64,000 bases of DNA from Bacillus sp. REN10 (GCF_016820555.1 NZ_JADHDW010000002.1:133736-197735), one strand, 5' to 3'. Positions 17,581 to 26,197 are shown, counted from the stretch's first letter. Notes: generated from the sequence alone by a model not told the origin. Program-made: numbers and translations.

Positions 17581-18054
17581 TTAATACGATTGACCAAGCG
17601 GCTTGAAAATCGGTTTTTTATACTGTTTTTTGCGATATGAAGGAGTAGTGGCATGCTTTTCTTTCATGCCAGTATAGGCTTGAAGAATTCTCTTCGCTTC
17701 CATTAAGTTCATGTTTGAACGAGGATTTCTTGTTTTTTGATCTAGATGGCCGAAGTGAGGAAGGCTGTGGAAGTCTTCCTTGCAAGGCGGCATATGGAAA
17801 GTATATTCTCCGCAAGTAACTAGTACATCTGATTGCTGTTGACTATTTTTAGGGTTATTAGAAAAATGCAAACCAGTTTTTTTTGCTCGTCCTTCCTGTA
17901 TCATTCGAATTAATGCTTTTTTCTTTAATAAATATAAAAATTTCGGGTTCATGGCTGTTTTAGCGTGCCGATTGACAGTAAAGATTGCTTGAGCGAGGTT
18001 CATGGTTGATGGAGAATGAGGGAGAGATTTATTTTGACTATTTGGATTATTCAA
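17581..18054 (-). CDS. ykyB: YkyB-like conserved protein
   Basis: 157-residue basic protein without known function. It contains an N-terminal helix region (NLAQAIFTVNRHAKTA), a stretch with GLHFS, a central CGEYTFHMPPCKEDF with two cysteines, and a basic C-terminus. It converges on cheV, exactly as ykyB does in B. subtilis. No membrane segment or signal peptide is seen. The ATG at 18054 follows AAAGGAGTC. Confidence 0.82.
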   Translation of the reverse strand: MNNPNSQNKSLPHSPSTMNLAQAIFTVNRHAKTAMNPKFLYLLKKKALIRMIQEGRAKKTGLHFSNNPKNSQQQSDVLVTCGEYTFHMPPCKEDFHSLPHFGHLDQKTRNPRSNMNLMEAKRILQAYTGMKEKHATTPSYRKKQYKKPIFKPLGQSY

Positions 18055-18183
18055 TGTAAAGACTCCTTTCGCACTATTTTTTCATTATTATATCTTTTTT
18101 TTTTCTTTATGGAAAGAGAATCCCATGTTTTAACTCAGAATTTTTCGTGAAAAATAGATTGAAAAAAGAAAGTAGTGTTACAC

Positions 18184-19710
18184 ATGACTAAAAATAATAA
18201 ATTCTCCATTATTGACATTGGTTCTAACACCGTGCGTCTTGTGATTTATTACATTAGCGATTCAGGTTTTGAAGAGTTGGAGAACGTAAAAGCTCCCATA
18301 CGTTTAGGGAGATACTTGGATGCCAATAAATGGATGTCCGGGGAAGGAATCCAAGCTTTAAAAGACGTACTACATAGTTTTAAAGAAATATTGGATAGTT
18401 ACGATGTGGGTGAAGTAGACTGTACGGCTACTGCTGCTGTACGTCAAGCGTCGAATAGAGAAGCAGTGTTAAAAGAAATTAAAGAAGAAACGGGTTTTCA
18501 TATTCGAATTTTATCTGGGAAAGAAGAAGCTTATTATGGCTTTATGGCTGTGACGCAAACAGTGGATCTTGATTGTGGATTAACGATTGATATCGGGGGA
18601 GCAAGCACGGAGATCACTTATTTTGAAAACCGACAGTTGATCGAGTCGCATAGTTTTCCGTTCGGAGCGGTTACATTAAAGGAGCAGTTTCTTAAAGGAA
18701 GCGGTATGTCGGAGCGTGAACAAGCAGAAATTTCTTCCTATATCAAGGATCAATTTGCTCGATTTTCCTGGATTCAAAACAAAGAAGGCTCGATTGTCTC
18801 CATTGGCGGGAGCGGTCGAAACCTTGCAAATGTTGATCAAATAAAAAGAAAATATCCATCACTTGGTGTGCACGGGTATAAAATGCCGATAGAAACGATT
18901 GCCGAATTGCGAAATGAACTTTCTAATATGTCATATGAGGAATTAGAAAAAGTAGATGGTCTTTCTCGGGAAAGAGCTGATCTTATTTTACCCGCATTAG
19001 AAGTTTTTTATCAATTGCTGCTGCACGCTCAGTCAAAGCAGATGATCGTTAGTTCTCGAGGATTAAGAGATGGCGTCATTATGGAGAAGTTACTGAAGAA
19101 TAAGGCGCGGACGAAACTGGAAGTGAAAGAGCAGGGAACAAATCGCTTGCTGCATAGCTATCAAACAAATGAATACAGCTCTCAACAAATGGCTATGCTA
19201 GCCCAGCAATTAATCCAACAAATGAAGGAAAAGAAAGTGCTACATATAAATAAAGAAGATGAATTTATTGTTCGTCAAGCCGCTTTATTGTTTTATGTTG
19301 GAGAGTATATTTCTAGTAGTTCGAAAGGTCTTAATACATTCTACCTATTGACCAACTCAATCTTTGACGGATATTCGCATAAAGAAAAAGTGAAAATCTC
19401 GGTAGTAGCTTCTTTTACGAACAATTCAGCTTTTAAGCAAAATATAGAGCCGTATAGAAAATGGTTTACGAAAGAAGAGCTTCAACAGATGAGAGAGTGG
19501 GGAGCCTTGCTTAAACTTTGTTATAGCTTAAATAGCACCAAAAGAAATGTGGTAAAAAGTGTTCAATTATGTCAAAAAAATGGTACAATGGAATTAGTTG
19601 CGTTATGCAATAAAAACTATTTGGCAGAGAAGTACCAAAGTGAAAAACAAAAAAGACATTTAGAAAAAGCATTACAGTTACCTATTCAGCTTATTTTTAT
19701 TAGACAATAA
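18184..19710 (+). CDS. ppx: Exopolyphosphatase, Ppx/GppA family
   Basis: 508-residue ASKHA-fold phosphatase. N-terminal DIGSNTVRLVIY, the ATAAVRQASN block, TIDIGGASTEIT and SIGGSGRNL are the phosphate-binding motifs of Ppx/GppA; the C-terminal half is the helical, HD-like extension. It hydrolyses terminal phosphates from polyphosphate (and perhaps pppGpp). ATG at 18184 is preferred over GTG at 18175. It is 20 bases upstream of ppk, so degradation and synthesis of polyphosphate are encoded in one unit. A B. subtilis counterpart at this locus is lacking. Confidence 0.93.
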   Translation: MTKNNKFSIIDIGSNTVRLVIYYISDSGFEELENVKAPIRLGRYLDANKWMSGEGIQALKDVLHSFKEILDSYDVGEVDCTATAAVRQASNREAVLKEIKEETGFHIRILSGKEEAYYGFMAVTQTVDLDCGLTIDIGGASTEITYFENRQLIESHSFPFGAVTLKEQFLKGSGMSEREQAEISSYIKDQFARFSWIQNKEGSIVSIGGSGRNLANVDQIKRKYPSLGVHGYKMPIETIAELRNELSNMSYEELEKVDGLSRERADLILPALEVFYQLLLHAQSKQMIVSSRGLRDGVIMEKLLKNKARTKLEVKEQGTNRLLHSYQTNEYSSQQMAMLAQQLIQQMKEKKVLHINKEDEFIVRQAALLFYVGEYISSSSKGLNTFYLLTNSIFDGYSHKEKVKISVVASFTNNSAFKQNIEPYRKWFTKEELQQMREWGALLKLCYSLNSTKRNVVKSVQLCQKNGTMELVALCNKNYLAEKYQSEKQKRHLEKALQLPIQLIFIRQ

Positions 19711-19730
19711 AAAACAAGAAGGTGCAAATA

Positions 19731-21833
19731 ATGGGGGAAAACAAGAAAGTGGATTTATCAAGTCCACACTATTATAACAACCGAGAACTAAGCTGGCTGG
19801 CTTTTAATGAAAGGGTTCTTCAGGAGGCGTCAGATCATCAAAATCCATTGCTTGAGAAGCTGAAATTCCTTGGAATTTTTAGCTCTAACTTAGATGAGTT
19901 TTTTATGGTTCGGGTCGCTGGTCTTAAAGATCAAGTGAAAGCGGGCTTTAATAAGCCAGAGAATAAAGCAGGCTTGACGCCAAAGCAACAATTAAACTTC
20001 ATTAGTCAAAAAACGCAATCTTTAGTAGAACGCCAATATGAAGTATTTAATCAGGAAATTTTGCCTGAATTAAATAAAGAAGGATTTCATTTAGTACCTG
20101 TTGAGAAATTGAATAAAGAGCAGCTTGAATTTCTTCAAGATTATTTTGATAACGAAATATTCCCGGTATTAACGCCAATGGCGATCGATGCGTACCGTCC
20201 ATTCCCGATGTTATTAAATAAAACGATCAATTTGCTCGTTATGCTAGAAAATGATGAACCGGATGCTGAAAGTGATCGTGTAGCGATCGTTCAAGTGCCA
20301 TCTGTACTCGGTCGGACGATACAAGTGCCTGATGTCGATGGTGAATATACTTATGTGTTGCTTGAGAGCGTACTTCAGTACTTTGTCAGCAGAATTTTCA
20401 CAGGCTTTAAAGTGAAATCGACTAATATTTTTAGAATTACACGCAATGCAGATTTAACGATTCATGAAGAAGGCGCTCGTGACCTTTTGCTTGAAATTGA
20501 AAAAGAATTAAAAAAACGTAAATGGGGTTCAGCAGTCCGCTTAGAAATAAAAGGAGAGGATTTAGATCAAATAGGTCTCGAGTATTTGCTAGAAGAACTG
20601 GAAATTCACCATAAAGACGTATATAAAATTGATGGGCCGCTTGACTTAACATTCTTGTTTTCGTTTGTAAAGAAGCTACAAGATATTCGCGAAGATCTTG
20701 CCTATGAAACATTTATTCCGCAACCGCCGTTTGATTTACATTCAGGAGAAGATATTTTTGAAAAAGCGTTGCAACAGGATTTGCTTTTCTATCATCCGTA
20801 TGAATCCTTTGAGCCAATCGTTGAATTTGTTTCACAAGCAGCTGAAGATCCGACGGTATTGGCGATTAAACAAACACTGTACCGTGTCAGCGGAGATTCG
20901 CCTGTAATTGAAGCGTTAAAACGCGCGGCAGAAAAAGGGAAGCAAGTGACAGTGCTAGTTGAACTAAAGGCCCGTTTTGATGAAGAGAATAATGTTCATT
21001 GGGCGAAAGAGCTCGAGAAAGCGGGTTGTCATGTGATTTATGGCATGCATAACTTAAAAACTCATAGCAAGATTACACTCGTTGTCCGTAAGCGCAATGG
21101 TAAAATTGAGCGATTTGTTCATCTGGGAACAGGCAATTACAATGATCAAACAGCTAAGCTATATACCGATCACGGGCTTATTACATCAAAGAAGAAATTT
21201 GGTGTTGATGCAACGAACTTTTTCAACTATTTAAGCGGCTATACAGAAAAGCCGACTTATAATCATCTAGTTGTCGCTCCTTACTATATTCAAGAGGAAT
21301 TTATTCGTTTAATAGATGAAGAAATTGCTTGCCATAAGAAACATGGCAATGGGCATATTATTGCTAAAATGAATTCCTTAACGGATAAAACATTAATTAT
21401 GAAGCTGTATGAAGCTTCTTGTGCAGGTGTGAAAGTAGAATGTATTATTCGCGGCATTTGCTGTCTACGTCCAGGTATTCCGAGTGTGAGTGAAAATATT
21501 CGCGTGACAAGTATTGTTGGCCGCTTTTTAGAACATAGCCGTATTTATTATTTCCATCATAATGGAGAAAGTAAATTGTATTTATCTTCAGCTGATATGA
21601 TGACACGCAATATGATTAAACGTGTGGAAATACTATTCCCTATTTTTGATGGCGTCTTAAAGCATCGAATTGTTCAATTTTTAAATCTTCAGCTAAGTGA
21701 TAATGCGAAAGCACGCTATCAAGATAATGAAGGCAATTATCACTATGTTGAACGGAAAGAAGAAGATGCCGTGATCGACAGTCAAGCGGAATGTTTAAAA
21801 GCGGTTTATCGCATCCGCGAGGACGAAGAATAA
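19731..21833 (+). CDS. ppk: Polyphosphate kinase 1
   Basis: 700-residue enzyme that reversibly makes polyphosphate from ATP. Domains in order: N domain (YNNRELSWLAFNERVLQEA), head domain, and two phospholipase D-like C domains. The autophosphorylated histidine is in GMHNLKTHSKITLV, and the second conserved histidine is near RFLEHSRIYYFH. ATG at 19731 follows AAGAAGG; a GTG at 19722 lies inside that site. It ends the ppx-ppk pair with the hairpin at 21849. Confidence 0.97.
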   Translation: MGENKKVDLSSPHYYNNRELSWLAFNERVLQEASDHQNPLLEKLKFLGIFSSNLDEFFMVRVAGLKDQVKAGFNKPENKAGLTPKQQLNFISQKTQSLVERQYEVFNQEILPELNKEGFHLVPVEKLNKEQLEFLQDYFDNEIFPVLTPMAIDAYRPFPMLLNKTINLLVMLENDEPDAESDRVAIVQVPSVLGRTIQVPDVDGEYTYVLLESVLQYFVSRIFTGFKVKSTNIFRITRNADLTIHEEGARDLLLEIEKELKKRKWGSAVRLEIKGEDLDQIGLEYLLEELEIHHKDVYKIDGPLDLTFLFSFVKKLQDIREDLAYETFIPQPPFDLHSGEDIFEKALQQDLLFYHPYESFEPIVEFVSQAAEDPTVLAIKQTLYRVSGDSPVIEALKRAAEKGKQVTVLVELKARFDEENNVHWAKELEKAGCHVIYGMHNLKTHSKITLVVRKRNGKIERFVHLGTGNYNDQTAKLYTDHGLITSKKKFGVDATNFFNYLSGYTEKPTYNHLVVAPYYIQEEFIRLIDEEIACHKKHGNGHIIAKMNSLTDKTLIMKLYEASCAGVKVECIIRGICCLRPGIPSVSENIRVTSIVGRFLEHSRIYYFHHNGESKLYLSSADMMTRNMIKRVEILFPIFDGVLKHRIVQFLNLQLSDNAKARYQDNEGNYHYVERKEEDAVIDSQAECLKAVYRIREDEE

Positions 21834-21848
21834 AAATCTGTCATACAA

Positions 21849-21904
21849 GAGCCAGATTCTCCACTAAAAACATTGTGTTTAGAGGTGGCGGGATTTGGCT
21901 CTTT
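21849..21904 (+). terminator. ppx-ppk terminator
   Basis: AGAGCCA and TGGCTCT close a long imperfect hairpin containing CTCCAC/GTGG and AACA/TGTT stems, followed by TTTC. It separates ppk from the fluC pair. Confidence 0.75.
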
Positions 21905-21964
21905 CAAATGAGTCAAAAATCATCGATATGCTAGTGTAACAAAGCTTAAATGGAAGGAGCTAAT

Positions 21965-22318
21965 ATGAACATTGTATTGGTAGCTATTGGAGGGGGCATA
22001 GGCGCTGTGTTTCGTTATATCTTCAGCGGGTTGAATGAAATGATGTTTCCTTTTGGTACTTTGCTTATAAATATTGCAGGCAGTTTTATATTAGGGGTCG
22101 TAACAGCTCGCTTTATGCGCAAAAAAATAACTAAAAAAGCCTCTCTTTTCTATGGTACTGGATTTTGCGGAGGTTTTACTACCATGTCGACTTTTTCTAA
22201 AGAAGTTGTTGAGCTATGGCAAACGAATATGTGGGCAAGTGCTGGTTATGTGATTATTTCCGTAACTGCTGGCATAATGGCCAGTGCAGTCGGTTTAAAA
22301 GCAGGTGGAAAACGATGA
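21965..22318 (+). CDS. fluC: Fluoride channel subunit FluC 1 (CrcB)
   Basis: 117-residue, four-helix protein of the Fluc/CrcB family that exports fluoride passively. GGIGAVFRY in helix 1, LINIAGSFILG in helix 2 and GTGFCGGFTTMSTFSKE in helix 3 are the family signatures. ATG at 21965 follows GGAAGGAG. Its stop overlaps the start of the second subunit by four bases, indicating translational coupling. No fluoride riboswitch was recognised upstream. Confidence 0.95.
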   Translation: MNIVLVAIGGGIGAVFRYIFSGLNEMMFPFGTLLINIAGSFILGVVTARFMRKKITKKASLFYGTGFCGGFTTMSTFSKEVVELWQTNMWASAGYVIISVTAGIMASAVGLKAGGKR

Positions 22319-22650
22319 TAGAATTTGTTGTAATAGCGATTGGAGGAGCGATTGGAGCGGTTTGTCGTTATGGGGTCAGTCAGTTAGTAAGAAATGTGAA
22401 CGGTCCTTTTCCCTTTGGTGCGCTCTTTGTTAATTTAGCAGGTAGCTGTTTACTTGGGCTGACTGCTTCTTTCTTGATGAATGATCAATTATTCTTTGGA
22501 ACCGGCGTATTAGGAGGTTTCACCACTTTTTCAACCTTCAGCACAGAAGCAGCAACGTTATACGAGAAAAGCTTCCGCCTATTTATTACATATGTGCTGC
22601 TTACTATTATTGGATCTATTACGTTGTTTGGTCTTGCTTTCTCGTTGTAA
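22315..22650 (+). CDS. fluC: Fluoride channel subunit FluC 2 (CrcB)
   Basis: 111-residue second Fluc protein, with GGAIGAVCRYG, FVNLAGSCLLG and GTGVLGGFTTFSTFSTE. An in-frame upstream extension exists, but ATG at 22315 follows AGGTGG and gives the family length. Paired fluC genes in Firmicutes are believed to make antiparallel heterodimers, since each gene product inserts in one fixed orientation; the ATGA overlap supports equal synthesis. Confidence 0.95.
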   Translation: MIEFVVIAIGGAIGAVCRYGVSQLVRNVNGPFPFGALFVNLAGSCLLGLTASFLMNDQLFFGTGVLGGFTTFSTFSTEAATLYEKSFRLFITYVLLTIIGSITLFGLAFSL

Positions 22651-22722
22651 AAGGGGGAGGCAAGACCATAAAGAGCCAATAGGAAATATTTTTAGAAAAT
22701 TGGGAAATATGTTACTATATAA

Positions 22723-22742
22723 ATGAGTGATTATTCATTCAT
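22723..22742. promoter_or_regulatory. FadR-type operator upstream of fadH
   Basis: ATGAGTGATTATTCATTCAT is an almost perfect palindrome with the TGA(A/G)TGA..TCATTCA arms of the Bacillus FadR box. It lies 18 bases before the fadH start, downstream of a possible TTAGAA-18-TATATA promoter. In B. subtilis FadR (TetR family) represses beta-oxidation genes until long-chain acyl-CoA binds it. Confidence 0.8.
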
Positions 22743-22760
22743 AAATTTAGGAATGGGGGA

Positions 22761-23531
22761 ATGAAGGTGAAGGGTAAGGTTGTAATTGTTACAGGCGGTT
22801 CTAGCGGAATGGGGAAATACATGGCAGAGAGATTTCTTGAGGAAGGGGCTAAGGTAGTTATTTCTGGCCGAAGTGAAGAAAGGCTCCAAGCTGCCAAAGA
22901 AGAGATTGATACTGGAGATGGCCGATTGTTGACAGTATCGATGGACGTCCGTAATCCAGAAGATGTTCAGCGGATGGTAGAAACGGCCAGCAAACATTTT
23001 GGCACGATTGATCATCTTGTGAACAATGCAGCCGGAAACTTTATCGTTCCAGCTGAAAAGCTTTCCGTCAATGGATGGAATTCAGTCATTGATATTGTAT
23101 TAAATGGAACTTTTTATTGCTCAAGTACAGTAGGGAATTACTGGATTAAACATGGCATTAAAGGAAGTATCGTCAATATTGTCGCCACATATGCCTGGAA
23201 CGCAGGGGCTGGTGTTATTCATTCAGCCGCTGCAAAAGCAGGAGTTTTGTCCATGACGAGAACGCTAGCTGTAGAGTGGGGACATAAATTTGGTATTCGA
23301 ACTAATGCTATTGCTCCAGGTCCCATTGAACGGACGGGAGGAGCAGATAAGCTTTGGGAATCAGAAGAAGCAGCGACAAGAACGCTTCAAAGTGTGCCTT
23401 TACACCGATTAGGCACACCTGAAGAAATTGCTGGATTAGCTCGCTATTTATTTTCGGATGAGGCCGCTTATATTAATGGCGAATGTGTAACAATAGATGG
23501 GGGACAGTGGTTAAATCGTTACCCTTTTTAA
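22761..23531 (+). CDS. fadH: 2,4-dienoyl-CoA reductase FadH (SDR family)
   Basis: 256-residue SDR enzyme with cofactor motif TGGSSGMG and NNAAGNF. The usual YxxxK is replaced by SAAAK, keeping the lysine but not the tyrosine, as in 2,4-dienoyl-CoA reductases, which reduce the double-bond pair left when unsaturated fatty acids enter beta-oxidation with NADPH. The sequence and locus match YkuF/FadH. ATG at 22761 follows AATGGGGG. The adjacent FadR-type operator supports a role in fatty acid use. Confidence 0.93.
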   Translation: MKVKGKVVIVTGGSSGMGKYMAERFLEEGAKVVISGRSEERLQAAKEEIDTGDGRLLTVSMDVRNPEDVQRMVETASKHFGTIDHLVNNAAGNFIVPAEKLSVNGWNSVIDIVLNGTFYCSSTVGNYWIKHGIKGSIVNIVATYAWNAGAGVIHSAAAKAGVLSMTRTLAVEWGHKFGIRTNAIAPGPIERTGGADKLWESEEAATRTLQSVPLHRLGTPEEIAGLARYLFSDEAAYINGECVTIDGGQWLNRYPF

Positions 23532-23581
23532 ATAAAATGGCTATTTTGTTTGAATGAGCCAAAATGATTGTTGTACAAATG

Positions 23582-23610
23582 AAGAACCATCGTTAAAGGT
23601 GGTTCTTTTT
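23582..23610 (+). terminator. fadH terminator
   Basis: AAGAACCA and TGGTTCTT form the stem, followed by T5. Confidence 0.85.
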
Positions 23611-23774
23611 AAGTTGTAACCAATGCGTTTTGGATTTTTTTACAATTATACCCTTTTTCACCTTTAATATTTAGGGAATTTCAAGTATACTAGAAAAAGA
23701 TATATAATAAAACTTGAATAAATAAACATATATTCGTATAATTATAAAAGATGTTTGAGTTGGAGGAAGAGTGA

Positions 23775-24986
23775 ATGGATGCATTAGAAGTTATGTCACA
23801 GCTTGATCATGTCACCCCTTTTTTTCAACCGATTTTTAGTGCGGATGAGCATAAGATCATCGGGTATGAAGTGTTAGGCCGCTTTTTAGCAGGGGATGAA
23901 GCAAGCAGTTTAGGTCCTTTTTTTCATGATCAGGAAGTACCTGATGAATATTTAATAGAAGTGGATGATCTTATATTAAAGAAAGCGTTATCATTGTACT
24001 TGAATTCGGGTATTCAGACAACTTTGTTCATTAATAGAAATGCTCGGCTATTGAAGGAAGACTACGGAGAGCATTTATTAACCATTCTCCAAGAATATGA
24101 AGAGAAAGGCTTGCAGTTAAATAATATTGTTCTTGAGATTTCCGGATCTGAGTATAGCAAAGAGTTAGAGCATGTATTGAGGTACTATAAAACACTCGGC
24201 ATTCGAATTGCAATTGATCATATTGGTGAAACAAGTGGAGATATTTATAAATACACAGGTTATTCACCTGATATTTTAAAGGTAAGTTTGCAAGAATTAA
24301 GACAAAATTCTTCCGGTCAAATGTATAAAGATATTCTCTATTCAATCTCGATGCTCGCTAGAAAAATAGGAGCTTCTCTTTTGTTTGAAAGTATTGAAAT
24401 GGAATATCAGCTACAATATGCATGGAGACATGGCGGAAGATATTATCAAGGATATTATTTGCATGAACCTTGCGAATATTTTCTTGAAGAAGATATTCAA
24501 AAAGAAACGTTAAAAAGAAAATGCCAACAATTTATTCTTCATGAAAAACGCTCGCTTGAGAAAGTATATTTATTAGCGGAATCCATTCAAATAGCATTGC
24601 AAGATGTGGTTGCTAAATATACGAAGCAAGCGATGATGAAGGAACAGTTATTAGTGGAGATTGGAGAAAAATTTGAAGATATGTGTTTTCGTCTCTATAT
24701 ATGTGATGAAAATGGATTTGAATTAACTCCTAATTATTTCAAAAAAGAAGGCGATTGGATTTTTCAGCCGGAGTATCTCGGTAAGAACTGGAGTTGGCGG
24801 CCTTATTTTTTAGAGAATATTTTACGAATGCAAAAAAATAGAATCGGTTTAATTTCAGATTTATACAGTGATATCGAGAAAGGTGAAACGATTCGAACGT
24901 TTTCTTATCCTTTAAATCAATGCGAATATTTATTCATGGATATCTCATATGATTTTTTATTTGAACAAGATGGTTTACTTTATTAA
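23775..24986 (+). CDS. ykuI: YkuI, EAL-domain c-di-GMP-binding protein with C-terminal PAS-like domain
   Basis: 403-residue cytoplasmic protein. The EAL domain (about residues 1-250) has EVL at 32-34 in place of EAL, then INRNARL, EISGSE, IDHIGE and LFESIE/YYQGYYL segments. The C-terminal part is the YkuI_C (PAS-like) domain. B. subtilis YkuI binds c-di-GMP; its cellular role is unclear. ATG at 23775 follows TTGGAGGAAG. Next in the chromosome is a small membrane protein gene, which is not part of the B. subtilis order. Confidence 0.92.
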   Translation: MDALEVMSQLDHVTPFFQPIFSADEHKIIGYEVLGRFLAGDEASSLGPFFHDQEVPDEYLIEVDDLILKKALSLYLNSGIQTTLFINRNARLLKEDYGEHLLTILQEYEEKGLQLNNIVLEISGSEYSKELEHVLRYYKTLGIRIAIDHIGETSGDIYKYTGYSPDILKVSLQELRQNSSGQMYKDILYSISMLARKIGASLLFESIEMEYQLQYAWRHGGRYYQGYYLHEPCEYFLEEDIQKETLKRKCQQFILHEKRSLEKVYLLAESIQIALQDVVAKYTKQAMMKEQLLVEIGEKFEDMCFRLYICDENGFELTPNYFKKEGDWIFQPEYLGKNWSWRPYFLENILRMQKNRIGLISDLYSDIEKGETIRTFSYPLNQCEYLFMDISYDFLFEQDGLLY

Positions 24987-25050
24987 ATTTGAATAAAATC
25001 ACGAGACTGACTAATACTACCGATAAACAGTTCGATAGGGAGTGTTGAAG

Positions 25051-25284
25051 TTGAGTGATTTTTTTCTTGTTTTAGCCTTTATTGTATGCGTAACGATCCT
25101 TCTGTCGGTATTTTATACTGTACGCGTGTTTAAACAGCATCAAACAGCAAAGGATGGATTAGACTCGTCTATTCCTGAAACAGTACAGCAGCATCCATAC
25201 GTAAAAAACCCTATTTTTTGGGCTTATATTATCGGCTTCGGCATTTTATTAGCTTTCATCTTTTATTTAATTGCTAATCGTTAG
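25051..25284 (+). CDS. Small two-helix membrane protein, unrecognised
   Basis: 77 residues from TTG at 25051, which lies 8 bases after AGGGAG; in-frame GTG at 25042 and TTG at 25045 are too close to that site. One membrane helix is at about residues 3-24 and a second at the C-terminus (AYIIGFGILLAFIFYLIA), with a polar linker containing QHPYVKNP between them. I do not know a function. It follows ykuI by 64 bases and may share its transcript. Confidence 0.65.
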   Translation: MSDFFLVLAFIVCVTILLSVFYTVRVFKQHQTAKDGLDSSIPETVQQHPYVKNPIFWAYIIGFGILLAFIFYLIANR

Positions 25285-25293
25285 AAAGTTACA

Positions 25294-25328
25294 AGAGGGA
25301 GGCTCATGAGAATTTAGATGGAGCCTCT
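25294..25328. terminator. Terminator between small membrane protein gene and glutaredoxin gene
   Basis: GAGGCTC pairs with GAGCCTC, extended by G-T pairs, followed by TTTTCT. Confidence 0.75.
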
Positions 25329-25336
25329 TTTCTATT

Positions 25337-25579
25337 TTACAGATGATGTTTGTCTAAAAGTTCGGTTAACCTTTCGATGTCAAATCCTCGTATGATTTCG
25401 TTTTCCACAATAATGGTCGGCGTAGAGAAAGACTTCCACTTTGCTTGCAGTTCTTCCTTAAATGCTGAGTCAGAAGCAATGTCTCTTTCTTCATAGCTTA
25501 CTTTGCGGTCATTTAAAAATAATTTCACAATATTGCATGGCGGGCATTCGGGTTGGGTATACAAAATAATAGAAGCCAC
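25337..25579 (-). CDS. Glutaredoxin/NrdH-like thiol oxidoreductase
   Basis: 80-residue thioredoxin-fold protein with the redox motif CPPC at residues 12-15, a cis-proline TPT stretch (FSTPTIIVENE) and a GFD...LTELLDKH C-terminus. This suits a glutaredoxin-like reductant; the reducing partner (bacillithiol or thioredoxin reductase) cannot be told. The ATG at 25579 follows AGGAGGAAAAAA. It stands alone on the minus strand between ykuI and ykuJ. Confidence 0.88.
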   Translation of the reverse strand: MASIILYTQPECPPCNIVKLFLNDRKVSYEERDIASDSAFKEELQAKWKSFSTPTIIVENEIIRGFDIERLTELLDKHHL

Positions 25580-25762
25580 TATTTTTTCCTCCTAATCAGT
25601 TATAAAGGCCTGAATTTAACGATAAAATAAAATAAAACAGTTGGATATGAAATAGATGTATGGTATATTTCATTTGCCTATTTATTTTATAACAAAAGGA
25701 TTATGTACGGTCAAAAACAAATTAACTATTGGAAAGACAGATGAAAGGGGCCAACCGATACT

Positions 25763-26014
25763 ATGTCACAATTAATGGGAATTATCCAACGTTTAAAATC
25801 ATTGCAAGAAGGCGGAGAAACTGGCGAGGTTCAACAACGATTATTTGAAGTCAACGGCAAAACACTATGCCAGGTGAAATATTTTCCAGGTAAAGATACT
25901 TTTGAACTAGAAGTATACGATAAAGACGGTAAAGGAAATAAGTATCCGTTTGATGATATCGATATGACAGCAATTGAGATCTTTGAATTATTGCAAGAAG
26001 AAAAACAACAATAA
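25763..26014 (+). CDS. ykuJ: YkuJ, DUF1797 protein
   Basis: 83-residue protein of the DUF1797 family, with an N-terminal helix and a beta sheet (RLFEVNGKTLCQVKYF, TFELEVYD) ending in an acidic helix. Function is unknown; structural relatives exist only within the family. ATG at 25763 is about 9 bases after AAAGGGG. A terminator follows at once. Confidence 0.87.
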   Translation: MSQLMGIIQRLKSLQEGGETGEVQQRLFEVNGKTLCQVKYFPGKDTFELEVYDKDGKGNKYPFDDIDMTAIEIFELLQEEKQQ

Positions 26015-26024
26015 TTCATACAAC

Positions 26025-26056
26025 ACCCTGCTTCATTGAATGAGCAGGGTTTATTT
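26025..26056 (+). terminator. ykuJ terminator
   Basis: ACCCTGCT (26025-26032) pairs with AGCAGGGT (26043-26050), then TTATTT. Confidence 0.8.
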
Positions 26057-26091
26057 ATGTTTAATGTTGGAACGAAAGCAGGTGAATTTGA

Positions 26092-26097
26092 TATAAT
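26092..26097 (+). promoter_or_regulatory. -10 element upstream of cbpB
   Basis: A perfect TATAAT. TTGGAA lies 19 bases upstream, a longer spacing than ideal. It is the best candidate promoter for cbpB. Confidence 0.5.
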
Positions 26098-26116
26098 GAA
26101 AAAAGGATGGGGGACA

Positions 26117-26197
26117 TTGTTTTTAATAATGGCTCTGTTAAACGATGAGGTTGATTTTTGTGGAACCTTAGCGGTAAAGCGCTTACAAAAAGAATAG
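26117..26197 (+). CDS. Candidate leader or small peptide upstream of cbpB
   Basis: A 26-codon frame starts with TTG just after GGATGGGGG and ends 12 bases before the cbpB ATG, with the cbpB ribosome-binding site in between. It encodes a hydrophobic start (MFLIMALL) and a basic end (KRLQKE). Earlier in-frame ATG codons (26096, 26057) overlap the -10 or lie upstream of it. No known family; it may not be translated. Confidence 0.3.
   Translation: MFLIMALLNDEVDFCGTLAVKRLQKE

Noticed and set aside
21906-21964. Fluoride riboswitch before fluC
   Set aside because: Looked for the conserved GATGG...CTGATGG pattern and pseudoknot; not present in the short gap after the ppk terminator.
26174-26187. 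cre-like sequence GTAAAGCGCTTACA before cbpB
   Set aside because: The right half fits the CcpA consensus but the left TG is replaced by GT, and it lies downstream of the likely promoter. Too weak to call.
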